From: Callorhinus ursinus
Taxonomy: Eukaryota > Chordata > Mammalia > Carnivora > Otariidae
Reading direction: 5' to 3'
NCBI RefSeq assembly: GCF_003265705.1
Contig: NW_020313005.1
Location: 15,820,419 to 15,884,418 of the forward strand
Length of the DNA stretch: 64,000 bases
Shown in pieces: positions 20,935 through 33,548 of this stretch (position 1 is its first letter; every line of letters begins with the position of its first letter). The notes under the pieces are model-generated. The model was given only the letters and a program-made list of their open reading frames with translations. It ran no database searches and had not been told where the DNA came from. The translations under genes were made by a program, and so were the position numbers.

Positions 20935-21160
20935 AGTGAAGAGTAGTAATTGACAGTGTTGGTCTGGGCACTGAACTGTCTGGGTCTGATACTAGCTCCA
21001 TCAATCACTATGCTACTTTTGGTACTACTGTGCTTCAGTTTTTTCATCTGTGAAATGTGGGTATCAGTGCCCACCTCATAAGGTAATTGAGATAATTAAA
21101 TGAATTACTGAATATAAATATCAACTTCTGGCACAGAGCAAGTGCTTAATAAAAATTGAG
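20935..21160 (+). mobile_element. MIR, plus strand
   Basis: Near-complete MIR: 'GTCTGGGTCTGATACTAGCTCC', 'CAGTTTTTTCATCTGTGAAATG', 'CCTCATAAGGTAATTGAGATAATTAAATGA' and the L2-like tail 'GGCACAGAGCAAGTGCTTAATAAA'. Confidence 0.85.
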
Positions 21161-21164
21161 GTGA

Positions 21165-21940
21165 AGAAGAGAGTAATGTGATCAGATTTTTTTTAAGAAG
21201 ATAAAAGGCAATACTGGCGGTGGACAGAAAATTCTACCAAACGAACACTGTATCGTTACAAAGACACAAAGAAGGTGACCATATTTTCTAGTGTAGTTAG
21301 GACATTTTCTGATATTAAAGCAAAGTATTAACAGCAGAAATATTTTAGCTAAACCCAACAGAAATTTAAAATGGAGACAGGATTAAAATCTAGATATCCT
21401 GACTCATAATCCAGTGTTCTCTCCACTAGGAAGTAGTATCCTTACCCAAGTCACTTCCTTGCTACCCCTCTTTTAACAAATATTCTGGTCTTCATAAATC
21501 AAATGGTTCTGCTTAGAGTCAAATGGCTGTCCCCCTTGAAAATACTCAGTGGTTCCCAGAGCACACTACTTAATATATATAGAACTGGGATGAAAATCCA
21601 CATTTTAATTTGTACTTAAATGACAGTGCCACCTTATTGATGCCACATTAACTTGCCATTATCATTGCACAATAGATGTTAAGTTCATAAGCCAAATATC
21701 ACTGTTAAACTGCTCTTTGTTATTTTGTTTAAAGGCGAGAAAAAGAGAAGAAATTTCAGTGTTAATACTCTTATCCCATGTTGGGTGTTTATAACAGGTG
21801 ATATCTCCTGGAATTTTGAGTAGCACCAAGCACAGCACCACGCATCCTGGTTGACCGCTTACATTGAGCAGTACATTCTAAGAGGTAAATTATCTGTGTG
21901 ACTTCAGAAAATTAATTTTAGGTTTGGTTTGCTCATTCTT
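21165..21940. other. Mostly unassigned; possible MIR end near 21370-21432
   Basis: 'ACAGGATTAAAATCTAGATATCCTGACTCATAATCCAGTGTTCTCTCCACTA' order resembles the reverse-strand end of MIR. Elsewhere nothing recognised. Confidence 0.45.
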
Positions 21941-22330
21941 TTGCTCAACAAATATTTATTTTAAAACTAAGTATTTAATAAGAAGTAGTATAATATAATG
22001 GTTAAGAGTTCATACTCTAGAATACCTGGGTTTGAATTCTGTCTCCAAGCTGCTTACTAGGTATTTGCAACTTGGGTCTTATTCAACTTCTATTTTCTCA
22101 TCCATAAAATGGGAATAAATTAAAATATCTCCCTCTTAAGGTTGTACAAATTAAATAAAGTAGCATATGTACTTAGTACAGTACTTAACACATAAAAGGC
22201 ATTCAATCTATTTTAGCCATTATTATCATTATATTAAAGAACCACTTTCTAAGGTGCTGGGGTTTCAGTGGTGTACAAACCAAGACTTCCCTCAAGGAGG
22301 TCACTATCAACTGAGAAATGGAACTCAGAT
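21941..22330 (-). mobile_element. L2 fragment, minus strand, split by a MIR
   Basis: Left part 'TTGCTCAACAAATATTTATTT' (about 21945-21965) and right part 'AGGTGCTGGGGTTTCAGTGGTGTACAAACCAAGACTTCCCTCAAGGAGGTCACT' region (about 22250-22310) are adjacent blocks of the reverse-complement L2 3' end. The MIR at about 21985-22206 lies between them. Confidence 0.65.
21985..22206 (+). mobile_element. MIR, plus strand, nested in L2
   Basis: Block order matches MIR: 'TAATGGTTAAGAGTTCATACTCTAGAATACCTGGGTTTGAATTC' region, 'TTCTCATCCATAAAATGGGAATAA', 'CTCTTAAGGTTGTACAAATTAAATAAAGTAG' and 'AGTACTTAACACATAAAAGGCATTC'. Confidence 0.85.
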
Positions 22331-23259
22331 GAATAAATAAAGACTGGGACCTCTAAAATGGTCCTAAAAGAATGGGAGTCTAATTATGATTTTTTTAAAT
22401 TCTGCTATCATCCATTCAATTTTTAGCTCCCCAAGGGATTTTCTTTACCATCTGGGCCATCAATTCAAATGGGTTTGAAAAGCACTCATAATTTTCCTAC
22501 ATCACACCTCCTCCTCAACAAGAAAGGCTCTGTGGGTGGAAAACAGCAAAGAACACTGGATGTTATGCAGAAAGCAATCATTCTTCAGAGGACATAAGGG
22601 CCCTATATAGAATTAAGAGTCACAGAAACTTGTCCAGATCAGAAATAAGTGATCAACTCATTAAAGATTCAGAAAAAGGTACTAGTAAAAAGGGGGGAAA
22701 GGGAATTCACCTCAAAGTATTCTTCTAAACAGAAATATAACTTCGAGAACAGTTTATCTAATCAGTTACATCACATTACAAATGACAGATATGTCTCATC
22801 CTCCACCACTACCTCCAGACAGAGAATCAGATAGTGAGAGAGAAAACGATTCAAACAGACTCCTCATTATGTATGTACCCTCAAATCCCCTTTTAAGTAG
22901 CAGGGAGTGGGTAAGAAAAAAGAAAAATCAACAAAATGGAAATATATTCTAATAAAACTGTTGGTAAAATTCTGAAACCTGTTCCTGGGCTTGCCTTTCC
23001 CAGCCAGGTGCCTCTTTCATCTTACACCTTACCTCATCCCTCCCCTGTGCAGCATAGGTGCACTTAAATGGAGACCTTGTGGAGACTGACTGAACCCAAA
23101 GGTATGTCTCTAATGGTGAAATATCAGTGGGATAGATATTCTGGGAGAAGGAGAGTACTTACTGAGCTATCCTTCACATACATCAGCAAGTGGGAGCTCC
23201 ACCATGTCAAACTCAGAAAGCTGGCTTGGAATTCAGTCAGGAAGAGCAGTATGCCATAA
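22331..23259. other. Unassigned sequence
   Basis: No repeat family recognised. Short frames at 22649-22834 and 23068-23259 have no domain signature and no splice context. Confidence 0.45.
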
Positions 23260-23273
23260 AAATCAGGGTGAGA

Positions 23274-23461
23274 GGTGCGCCTGGGTGGCTCAGTTGGTTA
23301 AGCATCTGCCTTCAGCTCAGGTTATGATCTCAGGGTCCTGGGACCTAGCCCATGTCAGGCTCTCTGCTCAGCAGGGAGTCTACTTCTCTCTCTCACTCTC
23401 CCTCAGTGTTCTGCCCCCGGCTCTCAAGTAAATAAATAAAATCTTTAAAAAAATTAAAAAT
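23274..23461 (+). mobile_element. CAN-SINE, plus strand
   Basis: Full SINE with TSD AAATCAGGGTGAGA (23260-23273) against AAATCAGGCTGAGA (23462-23475). B-box region is altered ('GGGACCTAGCCCATG'). Confidence 0.95.
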
Positions 23462-23475
23462 AAATCAGGCTGAGA

Positions 23476-24074
23476 AAAATGAAAGATAAAGTGTTGCTAT
23501 TTGCCTAATTCACAGTTTAGTGTATTTTGACAATGCCCTTGGTATTCGGCAACAAAGGATTTCTGCCACTTTAGCTATCTTGTTAGAGGTAACCCTAACA
23601 TGTAGGAAAGATGGCTGACCCAACTAAAAAGAGAATGCACATCTGTCTATCTGGCCTACCTGTGAGGAAGCATTTCAGCCTCAGGGATGACTGGTTCTAA
23701 CTTTAGGTACACAGGAAAAGCAAAATCTTGCCCAGACAGAAATAGTTTACTGTTTCTCCTAACCCATTAAAGCTAATTTTGCAAATCTCAAATATCTCAC
23801 ACAAACCTTCTAATGGGTTTTATCTGGCTTTGGTCATTGTGATTTTTGTAAGAACTAGCTTCAGTTCATAAACAGACTTCTTTTAAAACATTTTAGTTAA
23901 CTTGGGATTGCTATTATTTTCCTCTTTGCAGTTGGACTTTTGTGTCCACGCTCTCCTTAAAAAGCAGCCTGTATGCAGCTGAAGCTTCTGCATATGCATG
24001 ATGTTCTATGCATGCATGGTGTGAGTGTAGTAAAAGGAATGGCCAGCTTGGTCTTCTCCACCACTATAATATTT
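23476..24074. other. Unassigned sequence
   Basis: No gene or repeat recognised. A GCATATGCATGATG / TGCATGCATGG stretch near 23990-24020 is alternating but short. Confidence 0.45.
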
Positions 24075-24077
24075 CTC

Positions 24078-24152
24078 CTAGAGGACAGGGCCTTCGTCAT
24101 GCTTTAGCACAATGCCCTGCGTGTACAGCAGGTACTCAATAAATACTCACTA
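24078..24152 (+). mobile_element. L2 3' end, plus strand
   Basis: 'GAGGACAGGGCCTTCGTC' then 'TTTAGCACAATGCCCTGCGTGTACAGCAGGTACTCAATAAATACTCACT' region follows the standard L2 terminal order. Confidence 0.75.
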
Positions 24153-25254
24153 GACCCAGGGGATGGATCTGATCAAGATTTTTTGGGAATGAAGTGGAAA
24201 ATGTTGAGGGAGATGTTTCCTGTGTGTCCCATAAGGTATATAGCTTTGTCAGAGACTGGAAGTGATTAGAAAAAATTAACACAGTCATCACAACTGAGCA
24301 AGTACTAAATTTTCATAACTCAAGGGCTACAGCCCTTAATAACGGCATGAACTCAGCATCTTTTCTCCCCGCCCCTCCCAACATGCCCTGAATTCTAGAA
24401 GAGAGTGAATGGGTTTATACATGGGGTAGGACAAGGGGATGAAGGGGAAGTGTCTGGAGATGTGACTTAACTAACACTGAGTATTACATTTCTATATTTT
24501 ATGTTTTATCTTAAAATCAAGTGAATTTTATATTATTCACCACAATAATATATCTATGTGTTTCCAAATAATAAATCTTCCCCCATATCCTGGAGTAACA
24601 TTGATGCTCCAGGAAGTTCTGCCATGTCTAGCTACAGTCTCCCAAATGTAACTCCCAGGTAGAGGTTACCAAGTGTGGGAAACATAACACAGATAGAGCT
24701 CAAGTCAGAACTGAGTTTATCTGGTTTAGTTCATCCAGCCAGCTTGTAAAGTGCAGAGGGAACAGTATGTGGGAAGTTCAAGTGGGATAGGCGTGGGGCG
24801 TGGATGTCAGACAACTCCTGGGCTGAGCCCTGTGGGACACTCCAGGGGAGCAGCCAACTAGAGAATGCAGCAAGGCCCCTGTAGAACTGGGGAAAAGAGA
24901 CAGTGACAGAAGGAAAGGGCAGGGAGGACAGCAGGCTTCCAAACCTTTACATGTCCTGCATAACTGGCTGTCAAAGAGCGTGCAGGATGGGATTAAGCTG
25001 ATCACTTTCTCAGTCTGGTTTACAGGTCTTGTGCCTCAGGTCCTTTTGAAAACCTCTTACTTTGCCTTTGATTCTTAGTGCGTTTGAGGACAGTAGTAAG
25101 GAGCTGAGCCTTGGTGCAGGAGCCTGGGCCTCACTCATTAATAAGCCTTTATTGAGTGTCCACCATGTGAGGATCATTACCAGGTATTACTGCTTTGTTT
25201 TTAAGTGGATCCAAATTCCCCTTACTTTGTCTTCTCACATAAAATATAGGATTC
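24153..25254. other. Unassigned sequence
   Basis: No gene recognised. It is locally less AT-rich around 24780-24960; a 75-codon minus-strand frame there (24778-25005) has no known domain. Confidence 0.4.
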
Positions 25255-27258
25255 ATATTTTATTTTTTAAATTTTTACAGTTTAATTGAAGTATGCTTTA
25301 CAAGATTATTTTAGTTTCTGGTGTACAAGATAATGATTGAAGAATTCTATACATTTTTCAATGCTCATCATGATAAGTGTACCCTTAATCCCCTTTATCT
25401 ATTCTACTTCACTTATCACTGCATGGACGTTCCCTCTGGCAACCACCAGTTTGTTCTCCGTATTTAAGAGTCTGGTTTTTTTTGTTGTTGTTTTCTTCAT
25501 TTGTTTTGTTTCTAAAATTCCACATATGAGTGAAACCATACTGTATTTGTCCTCTGTCTGAATTATTTCATTTAGCATATACCCTCTGGGTCCAACCATG
25601 TTGCTGCAAATAGCAAGATCTCATTCCTTTCTGTGACTAATATTCCATTGTAGATATACTACATCTTCTTTATTCATTCTTCTATCCATGGACACTTGGG
25701 CTGCTTCCATATCTTGGCTATTGTAAATACTCCTGCAATAAACATAGGGTGCATATTCCTTTTTGAATTAATGTTTTCATTTTCTCTGGGTAAATACCCA
25801 GTGGTAGAATTACTGGATCATATGGTAATTCTATTTTTAATTTTTCAAGGAAACTACATACTGTTTTCCATAGTGGCTGCACCAATACACATTCCCACCA
25901 ACAGTGTACAAGGGTTCCTATTCCTCCATATCTTAGCCAACACTTGTTATTTTTTCTCTTTGACTTTAGCCATTCTGACTGGTGTGAGGTGATGTATCAT
26001 CGTGGTTGTGAACTGCATTTCCATGATGATGAGTGATGAACATCTATCTTCTCATGTGTCTGTTGGCCTTCTCTCTGTCTTTGTTTGAAAAGTGTCTATT
26101 CAGATCCTATGCCCATTTTTTAATTGGATTAATTGGTTTTTTGGTGTTGAGTTATATAAATTCTTTATAAATTTTGGATATTAACCCCTTATTGGATATA
26201 TCATTTGCAAATATCTTCTCCCATTCAGTACGCTGCCTTGTTTTGTTGATGGCTTCCTTCCCTGTTCCAAAGTTTATTTTGATGTAGTCCCAATACTTTA
26301 ACTTTGCTTTTGTTTCCCTTGCCTAAGAAGACATATCTAGAAAAATGTTTCTACAGCTGATGTCAAAGAAATTACTGCCTATGTTATTTTCTAGGAGTTT
26401 TATGGTTTCAGGTCTCACCATTTAGATCTTTAACCTATTCTGAGTTTATTTTTGTGTATGCTTCAAGCAAGTGGTCCAGCTTCATTCTTTTGCATGTTGC
26501 GGTCCAGTCTTCCCAGTGCTATTTGTTGAAGAGACTGTCTTTGTGTATTATTGCCAAATGTATATTATTGCCTCCACTGTCATAGATTAATTGACTATAT
26601 ATGCATGGGTTCATTTTTGGACTCTCTATTCTGTTCCATTGATTTTTGTGTCTATTTTTGTGTAATATCTTACTATTTGGATTACTACAGCTCTGTAGTA
26701 GGTCTTGAAATCTGGGATTGTGATACTTTTAGCTTTGTTCTTCTTTCTCAAGATTACATTGGCTATTCAAGGCCTTTTGTGGTTCTATACATATTTGAGG
26801 ATTGCTGTACTACTTCTGTAAAAAATGCTGTTGCTATTTTGTTAGGGACTGCATTCAATCTGCAGATTGGTTAGTATGGACTTATTTTAACAATATTGGT
26901 TCTTCAAATCCATGAGCATGGAATACCTTTCCACTTGTTTGTATCATCTTCAGTTTCTTTCATTGATGTTTTATAGTTTTCAGAGTACAGATAGTTCATC
27001 TTCTTAAGTTTATTCCTATTAAATTCATTATTTTTAGTGCAATTGTAAATGGGATTGACTTCATTTCTCTCTCTGCTACTTCACTATTATTGTAAAGAAA
27101 TGCAACAGATTTCTGTATATTAATTTTGTATCCTGTGACTTCACATTTATCAGTTCCAATAGTTTTTGGTGGAGACTTTAGGGTTTTCTATACATGGTAT
27201 CATGTCACCTGCAAACAGTGAAAGTTTTACTTCTTCCTTACCAATTTGGATGACTTTT
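25255..27258 (-). mobile_element. L1: L1-A, minus strand: 3' UTR and ORF2 3' half
   Basis: Reverse-complement L1. 3' UTR with 'TTTCTGGTGTACAAGATAATGATTG' at about 25255-25480, then ORF2 C-terminal blocks ('CCATATCTTGGCTATTGTAAAT', 'TTTGCAAATATCTTCTCCCATT') back to the RT domain. The RT motif at 27204-27215 reads F-A-G-D instead of FADD, losing a catalytic aspartate. L1-A is cut at 27258 by L1-B and resumes at 33549. Confidence 0.92.
27248..27258. repeat. TSD of L1-B (left copy)
   Basis: GGATGACTTTT pairs with GGATGCCTTTT at 33549-33559. The L1-A ORF2 text is continuous if one copy and L1-B are ignored, which confirms the insertion. Confidence 0.88.
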
Positions 27259-27539
27259 CTCTCTCTTTTTTTAAAGTTTTTATTTAAATCCTAGTTAGTT
27301 AACATATAGTGTCCTATTAGTTTTAGGTGTACAATTTAGTGACTTAATACTTATATACAACATACAGCTCATCAAAAGTGCACCCCTTAATCACCATCAC
27401 GAATTTATCCCACCCACCCCCACCTCCCCTCTGGTAACCATCAGCTTGTTCACTATAGCAAAGAGTCTGTTTCTTGATTTTCCTCTTTTTTTCCAATGAT
27501 TGATTGTTTTGTTTCTTAAATTCCACATATGAGTCAAAT

Positions 27540-30500
27540 CATATGGTATTTCTCTCTCTCTGGCTGACTGATTTTGCCTAACATTATACTCTCTAGCTCC
27601 AACCATGTCATTGCAAATAGCAAGATTCCATTCTTTTTATGGCTGAGTAATATTCCATTGTATAGATACAACTTCTTCATTATCCATTCAACAGTCATGC
27701 ACATGGGCTTTTTCCATAATTTAGCTATTGTAGATAATGCTGCTATAAACATCAAGAAACATGTACCCCTTCAAGTCAGTATTTTGTATTCTTTGGGTAA
27801 ATACCTAGTAGTGCAACTGCTGGATCATAAGGTAGTTCTATTTTGAACTTTCTGAGGAATCTTCATACTGGTAAGAGAGTTCTCCACATCCTTGACAACA
27901 CCTATTGTTTCTTGTGCTGTTAATTTTAGCTATTCTACAGTGTGAGATGCTATTGCACTGTAGTTTTGATTTGCATTTCCCTGACGATGAGTTATGTTTA
28001 GCATCTTTTCATGTGTCTGTTGGCCAACTGCATGTCTTCTTTGGAAAAATGTCTATTCATGTCTTCTGCCCATTTTTTAATTGGATTGTTTTTTAAGTTT
28101 TAGAAGTTCTTTATAGATTTTAGATACCTTTATCAGATATGTCATTTGCAAATATCTTCTCCCATTCCATAGGTTGCCTTTTAGTTTTGTTGTTTCCTTC
28201 ATTGTGCAGAAGCTTTTTATTTTAATGTAGTCCCAATACCTTATTTTTACATTTATTTCCCTTGCCTCAGGAGACCTATCTAGTAAGAAGTTGCTAACGC
28301 CAATGTCAAAGAGATTACTGCCCATGTTCTCCTCTAGGATTTTTATGGTTTCAGGTCTCACATTTAGGTCTTTCATCCATTTTAAAATTATTTTTGTGTA
28401 TGGTATAAGAAAGTGGTCCAGTTTCATTCTTTTGCAATGTTGCCGTCCAGTTTTCCCAACACCCATTGTTGAAGAGGCTGTCATTTTTCCATCGGATATT
28501 CTTTCCTACTTTGTCAAAGATCAATTGCCCATATACTTGTGGGTTCATTTCTGGGTTTTCTATTCTGTTTCACTGATTGAGGTGTCTATTTTTGTGCCAG
28601 TACCATCTTGTCTTGATCACTACCACTTTGTAATATAACTTAAAGTCAGGAATTCTGATGCCCCCAGCTTTTACTTTTTCAAAATTGCTTGGCTATTCGG
28701 GGTCTTTCATGGTTCCATACAAATTTTAGGATTGTTTATTCTAGCTCTGTGAAAATGCTGCTAGTACTTTGATAGGGATTACATTAAATGTGTAGATTAC
28801 ATTGGGTAATAGAGACATTTAAACAATATTTGTTCTTCTAATCCATTAGCATGGAATGTTTTTCCATTTCTTTGTGTCATGTTCAATTTCTTTCATCAGT
28901 ATTTTATAGTTTTCAGAGTACAGATCTTTTACCTCTTTGGTTAGGTTTATTCCTAGGTATCTTATGGTTTTTGGTACAATTGTAAATGGGATAAGTTCCT
29001 TGATTTCTTTTTCTGCTGCTTCATTATTGGTGTAGAGAAGTGCAATAAACTTCTGTACAGATTTTGTATCCTGCAAGTTTACTGAATTCATGTATGAGTT
29101 CCAGCAATTTTTTGGTGGAGTCTTTCTGGTTTTCTATATTGAGTATCATATCATCTGCAAATAGTGAGTCTGACTTCTTCCTTGCACATGTGGATGCCTT
29201 TATTTCTTTTTGCTGTCTGATTTCTGAGGCTAGGACTTCCAGTATTATGTTAAATAACAGTGGTGAGAGTGGACATTCCTGTCTTCTTCCTGACCGTAAA
29301 GGAAAAACTCTTTTACCCCATTGAGGAGATGATGTTAGCTCTGGGTTTTTTTGTACATATGCTGAGGTATGTTCCCTCAAAACCTACTTTGTTGAGGGTT
29401 TTTATCATGAATGGATGTACTTTGTCAAATGCTTTTTCTGCATCTACTGAAAGGATCATATGGTTCTTATCCTTTCGTTTATTAATGTGGAGTATCACAT
29501 TGATGGATTTGTGAATACTGAACCATCCCTGCAGCCCAGGAATAAAACCCATTTGATTGTGGTGAATGTTTCTTTTAATGTACTGTTGGATTCAGTTTGC
29601 TAGTATTTTATTGAGAATTTTTGCACCCATGTTCATCAGGGATACTGGCCTGTAGTTTTGTTTTTTAGTGGAGTCATTATCTGGTTTTGGTATCAGGCCT
29701 CATAGAATAAATTTGGAAGTTTTCCTTCCTTTTCCATTTTTTGGAATAGTTTGAGAATAGGAAATAACTCTTCTTTCAGTGTTTGGTGGAATTTGCCTAT
29801 GAAGCCATCTGGCACTGGACTTTTGTTTGTTGGGAGATTTTTTTTGATTACTAATTCAATTTCTTTGATGGTTTCCATTTATTCAAGTTTTCTATTTCTT
29901 AGTTTCAGTTTTGGTAGTTTATGTGTTTCTAAGAATTTATCCATTTCTTCCAGGTTGTCCAATTTGTTAGCATATAGTTTTTCATAATATTCTCTTATAA
30001 CTGTATTTCTGTAGTGTTGGGTTGTTATTTCTCCTCTCTCACTTGTGATTTCATTTATTTGGGTCCTTTCTCTTTTCTTTTTGACAAGTGTGGCAAAGGG
30101 CTTATCAATTTTACTAATTTTTTCAAAGAACCAGCTCCTGGTTTCGTTGATCTGTTCTACTGGTTTTTTTTAGTTTCAATATCATTTATTTTTGCTCTAA
30201 TCTTTATTATTTTCCTTCTTCTGCTGGATTTAGGCTTCATTTGTTCTTCTTTTACTAGATCCCTTTAAGTGTAAGTTAGGTTTTTGAGATTTTTCTTGCC
30301 TCCTAAGTAGGCCCTGTATTGCTATATACTTCTCCCTTAGGACTGCTTTTGATGCATGGCAAAGGTTTTGGACTTCTGTGTTTTCATTTTCATTTGTTGC
30401 CACATTTTTTTTTTTTTTACTTCTTCTTTAATTTCCTGGCTGACCCATGCATTCTTTAGTAAAATGTTCTTTAACCTCCACGTATTAGTGGTCTAATTTT

Positions 30501-31419
30501 TTTTTTTTGTAGTTGACTTAAGTTTCATAGCATTGTGGTCAGAAAATATGCATGGTATGATCTCAATCTTTTTGTACTTATTGAGGCCTGATTTGTGACC
30601 TAGTATGTGTTCTGGAGAATGTCCCATGTGCACTTGAAAAGAATGTGTATTCTGTTGCTTTAGGATGGAATGTTCTGAATATATCTGTCAAGTCCATCTG
30701 GTCCAGTGTGTCATTCAAAGCCATTATTTCCTTGTTGATTTTCTGCTTAGATGATCTATACATTGATGTAAGTGCAGTGTTAAAGTCCCCTACTATTATT
30801 GTATTATTATCAATGAGTTCCTTTACGTTTATTTGTTGTATTTTTTTAAGTTTTTATTTCTTTGAGTGAAAGAGAGAGAGAGAGAACACAAGCAGCTGAG
30901 AGGCAGAGGGAGAGGGAGAAGTAGGCTCCTGGCTGAGCAGGGAACCCAATACGAGGCTCAATTGCAGGACCCCAGGATCATGACCTGAGCCAAAGGCAGA
31001 ATGTTTAACCAACTGAGTCCCCCAGGTGTCCCCCCTTTATGTTTATTTATTGTTTTATATATCTGGATGCTCATCGGTTGGGTACATAAATATTTACAAC
31101 TGTTAGATCTTCTTGGTGGATTTGTCCCCTTTATTATGATATAGTGCCTTTCTTCATCTCTTATTAGTCTTTGGTTTAAGGTCTAATTTGTCCAATTTAA
31201 GTATTGCTACTCTTTCTTTTGACATCCATTTACATGATAAATGTTTCTCCATCTCTTCATGCTCAATCTGGTGTCTTTAGATCTAAAATGAGTGTTTTTG
31301 TAGGCAGCATATAGATGCGTCTTATTCTTTTTGCATTCTAACACCCTATATATTTTGATTAGAGCATTGAGTCCATTTACATTCAGAGTAATTATTGATA
31401 GATATGTGCTTAGTGCCAT
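27540..31419 (-). pseudogene. L1-B ORF2 remnant (EN and RT)
   Basis: Minus-strand start at 31419 reads MALSTYLSIITLNVNGLNAL. The endonuclease end block is at about 30578-30763 ('KATEYTFFSSAHGTFSR'), the RT block at about 29024-29380 with '[18 protein letters not shown]'-type text and an intact FADD (29150-29161), and C-terminal 'HFLIPYTKI' / 'FDIGVSNF' blocks at 28077-28484. Frames are broken throughout; a SINE also splits the EN region. Confidence 0.9.
30840..31033 (-). mobile_element. CAN-SINE, minus strand, in L1-B endonuclease region
   Basis: Reverse-complement SINE (AAGTTTTTATTTCTTTGAG tail, GAGAGAG middle, 'GGTTAACCAACTGAGTC.CCCAGG' head). 19 bp TSD with two differences at 30821-30839 and 31034-31052. 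Younger than L1-B. Confidence 0.95.
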
Positions 31420-31489
31420 TTTTGTTGTTTTGTTCTTGTTCCTGTTGATTTTCTCTGTTCACTTATTTTTGTCACTTTTGGTCTTCTTG

Positions 31490-32460
31490 TCCACTCAAAG
31501 AGTCCCCTTTAATATTTCTTACAGGGCTGATTTAGTGGTCATGAACTTCAGTTTTTGTTTGTGTGGGAAACTCTTTACCTCTCCTTCTATTCTGAATGAT
31601 AGCCTCGCTGGATAAAGTATTCTTGGATACAGATTTTTCACATTAAGCATTTTGAATATATCATGCCACTCCCCTCTGGCTTGCCAAGTTTTGTTGAGAA
31701 ATTTCCAGGTAGCCTTATGGGTCTTCCTTTTAAGTTAAGGACTTTTGTCTTGCTGCTTTTAAGACTTTTTCTTTACCACCATATTTTGCAAATTCAATCA
31801 CAGTATGTCTTGGTGTGGGCCAGCTTCTGTTGATTTTGACAGGAGTTCTCTGTGCCTCCTAGACCTAGATGTCTGTTTCCTTCCCCAGATTAGGGAAGTT
31901 TTCAGCTATTATTCCCACAAATAAACTTTCTGCCCACTTTTTTCTCTCTTTTTCTTCTGGGATTCCTATAATACAAATGTTATTACATTTGATGGAGTCA
32001 CTAAGTTCCCTCAGTCTAGTCTCCTGTTCCATAATTCTTTCTCTCTTTTGTTCACTTTTATTATTTTCCATTACTTTGTCTTCTTCTTTTTTCTTTTTCA
32101 TTACTTTGTCTTCTATATCACTTATTTAATCCTCTGCTTCTTTTGGCTTTGTGTTCATTGCAGCAAGCCTATTTCCAAACTCAGTTATGGCATTTTTCAT
32201 TTCTGATTCTTTATCTCTTTCATCTCTGTCTTAAGGGTCTCCCTGAAGTCTTCAGTTCTTTTCTCAAGCCCAGAGAGTGTCCTTATGTTTGTTGCTTTAA
32301 ATTCTCCACTGGCCATGTTACTCATATCTGTTTCATTTAGGTCTCTGGCTATGATCTTATCTGTTCCTTCATTTGGGATGAATTCCTCCAACTTGGTATT
32401 TTGTCTAATTCCTTGTCTTCTTCTGTGTATTAGAAAAGCCTGTTATGTTTACTGCTCCTG
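31490..32460 (-). pseudogene. L1-B ORF1 remnant
   Basis: Minus-strand frames show an N-terminal block 'NMASGEFKATNIRTLSGLEK' (32197-32391) and a later block with 'ETRLRELSDSIKCNNICIIG' leading to 'IPEEKE' and 'IIAENFPNLGKETDI' (31865-32101). This is coiled-coil followed by RRM, as in L1 ORF1p. Separate frames show it is disrupted. Confidence 0.85.
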
Positions 32461-33548
32461 AGAGTAATATTATGAAGAAGCGGTCATATAATGTCCAGGG
32501 CCTAACTCTTCAGGGATGGTCTCTGGTATGTGTTTCATGAGCACTGCTTGTTGTGCCTTGGCTACTCTATCCTTTAGGACAGTCATCTACAGAGGCTCTC
32601 CTTGCCTGCAGTGGGCAGTGTTTGGTCCTTGGCCAGAATGCACCAGTTTTAACTAGGTGTGCTCTGGTCTGCTTGTTAAATGAGACCTGATACTACTTCG
32701 ACTAGAACTGAAGCCCTGCAGAACTCTGGTTGGGGGACATGGTGTGGGCAGGGGTTTCTGCTGGTCTTCTGGAGAAGGGGCCTGCTGCACAGGGACTAAG
32801 GCAATCTTGACCAAGATGGGCAGTCCTGCCAGAGCATAAGAGTGTAGGACTTGGTGTAAGTACGTTAGGCAGTCAGTGTGGTCGCTGCACTGCTTATTGC
32901 AGGTTGCTCTGTATTTATGCTGAGGGGTAGGAGAGGGAAATGGTGCAGCTGGCTCCTTTGTCCCTGGAGAGGCATCTCCCTGATTGCTGCCTCTCAGAGG
33001 AGTACACCAAAAAGAGCGAATAATCTCCCCCATGTGTGACCTAGGCGTTTTCCAGATATTGCTTCCATACGACCACCTCCAGGTTGTTTGCCTGCCTTCT
33101 CTTTAGGAGCAGTGCAGTGCCCTTAGGGCTCTAACCCAGCAAAGCCCGCTGACTTTTAAAATTCTAGTATTTGTGCCCTGACGGTTGCAAGAACTCACGA
33201 AAATCAGCCCATCTCATTTTCCCAGCCAATGGCTTTGGGAAAATGTTCTCCCTGTGCCTTCTCTTGTGTGCTCCTCTCTCCCTCTTCTCCCACCCCTCGC
33301 CCTTCTGTACAACCATGGCTCCTTCCCCTCCACAGCACCTATAATCTGTTTCTCCCCTAAACCACATCTCTGCACTTCTTACCTTCTTTCATGTGGATCC
33401 TTCTCTCCCTTTAGTTGTGGAGTTTGTTCTGTCAGTTTTCAGGTTGATTTCTGGGGTATTTAGAATGATTTGATAGTTATCTAGTTGTGTTCGAGGGAAG
33501 AGGAAAGCTTAGGGTCCTCCTGCTCTGCCACCATCTAAGCTCCTCCCC

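Larger units (their letters stand above)
27259..33548 (-). mobile_element. L1: L1-B, full-length minus-strand L1 inside L1-A
   Basis: About 6.3 kb. 3' UTR at 27259-27520, ORF2 remnant about 27540-31419, ORF1 remnant about 31490-32460, 5' UTR to 33548. The minus-strand 5' end reads GGGGAGGAGCTTAGATGGTGG, the L1 5' hallmark. The 11 bp TSD defines both ends. It carries one younger SINE (30840-31033). ORFs are interrupted by many stops and indels. Confidence 0.95.
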
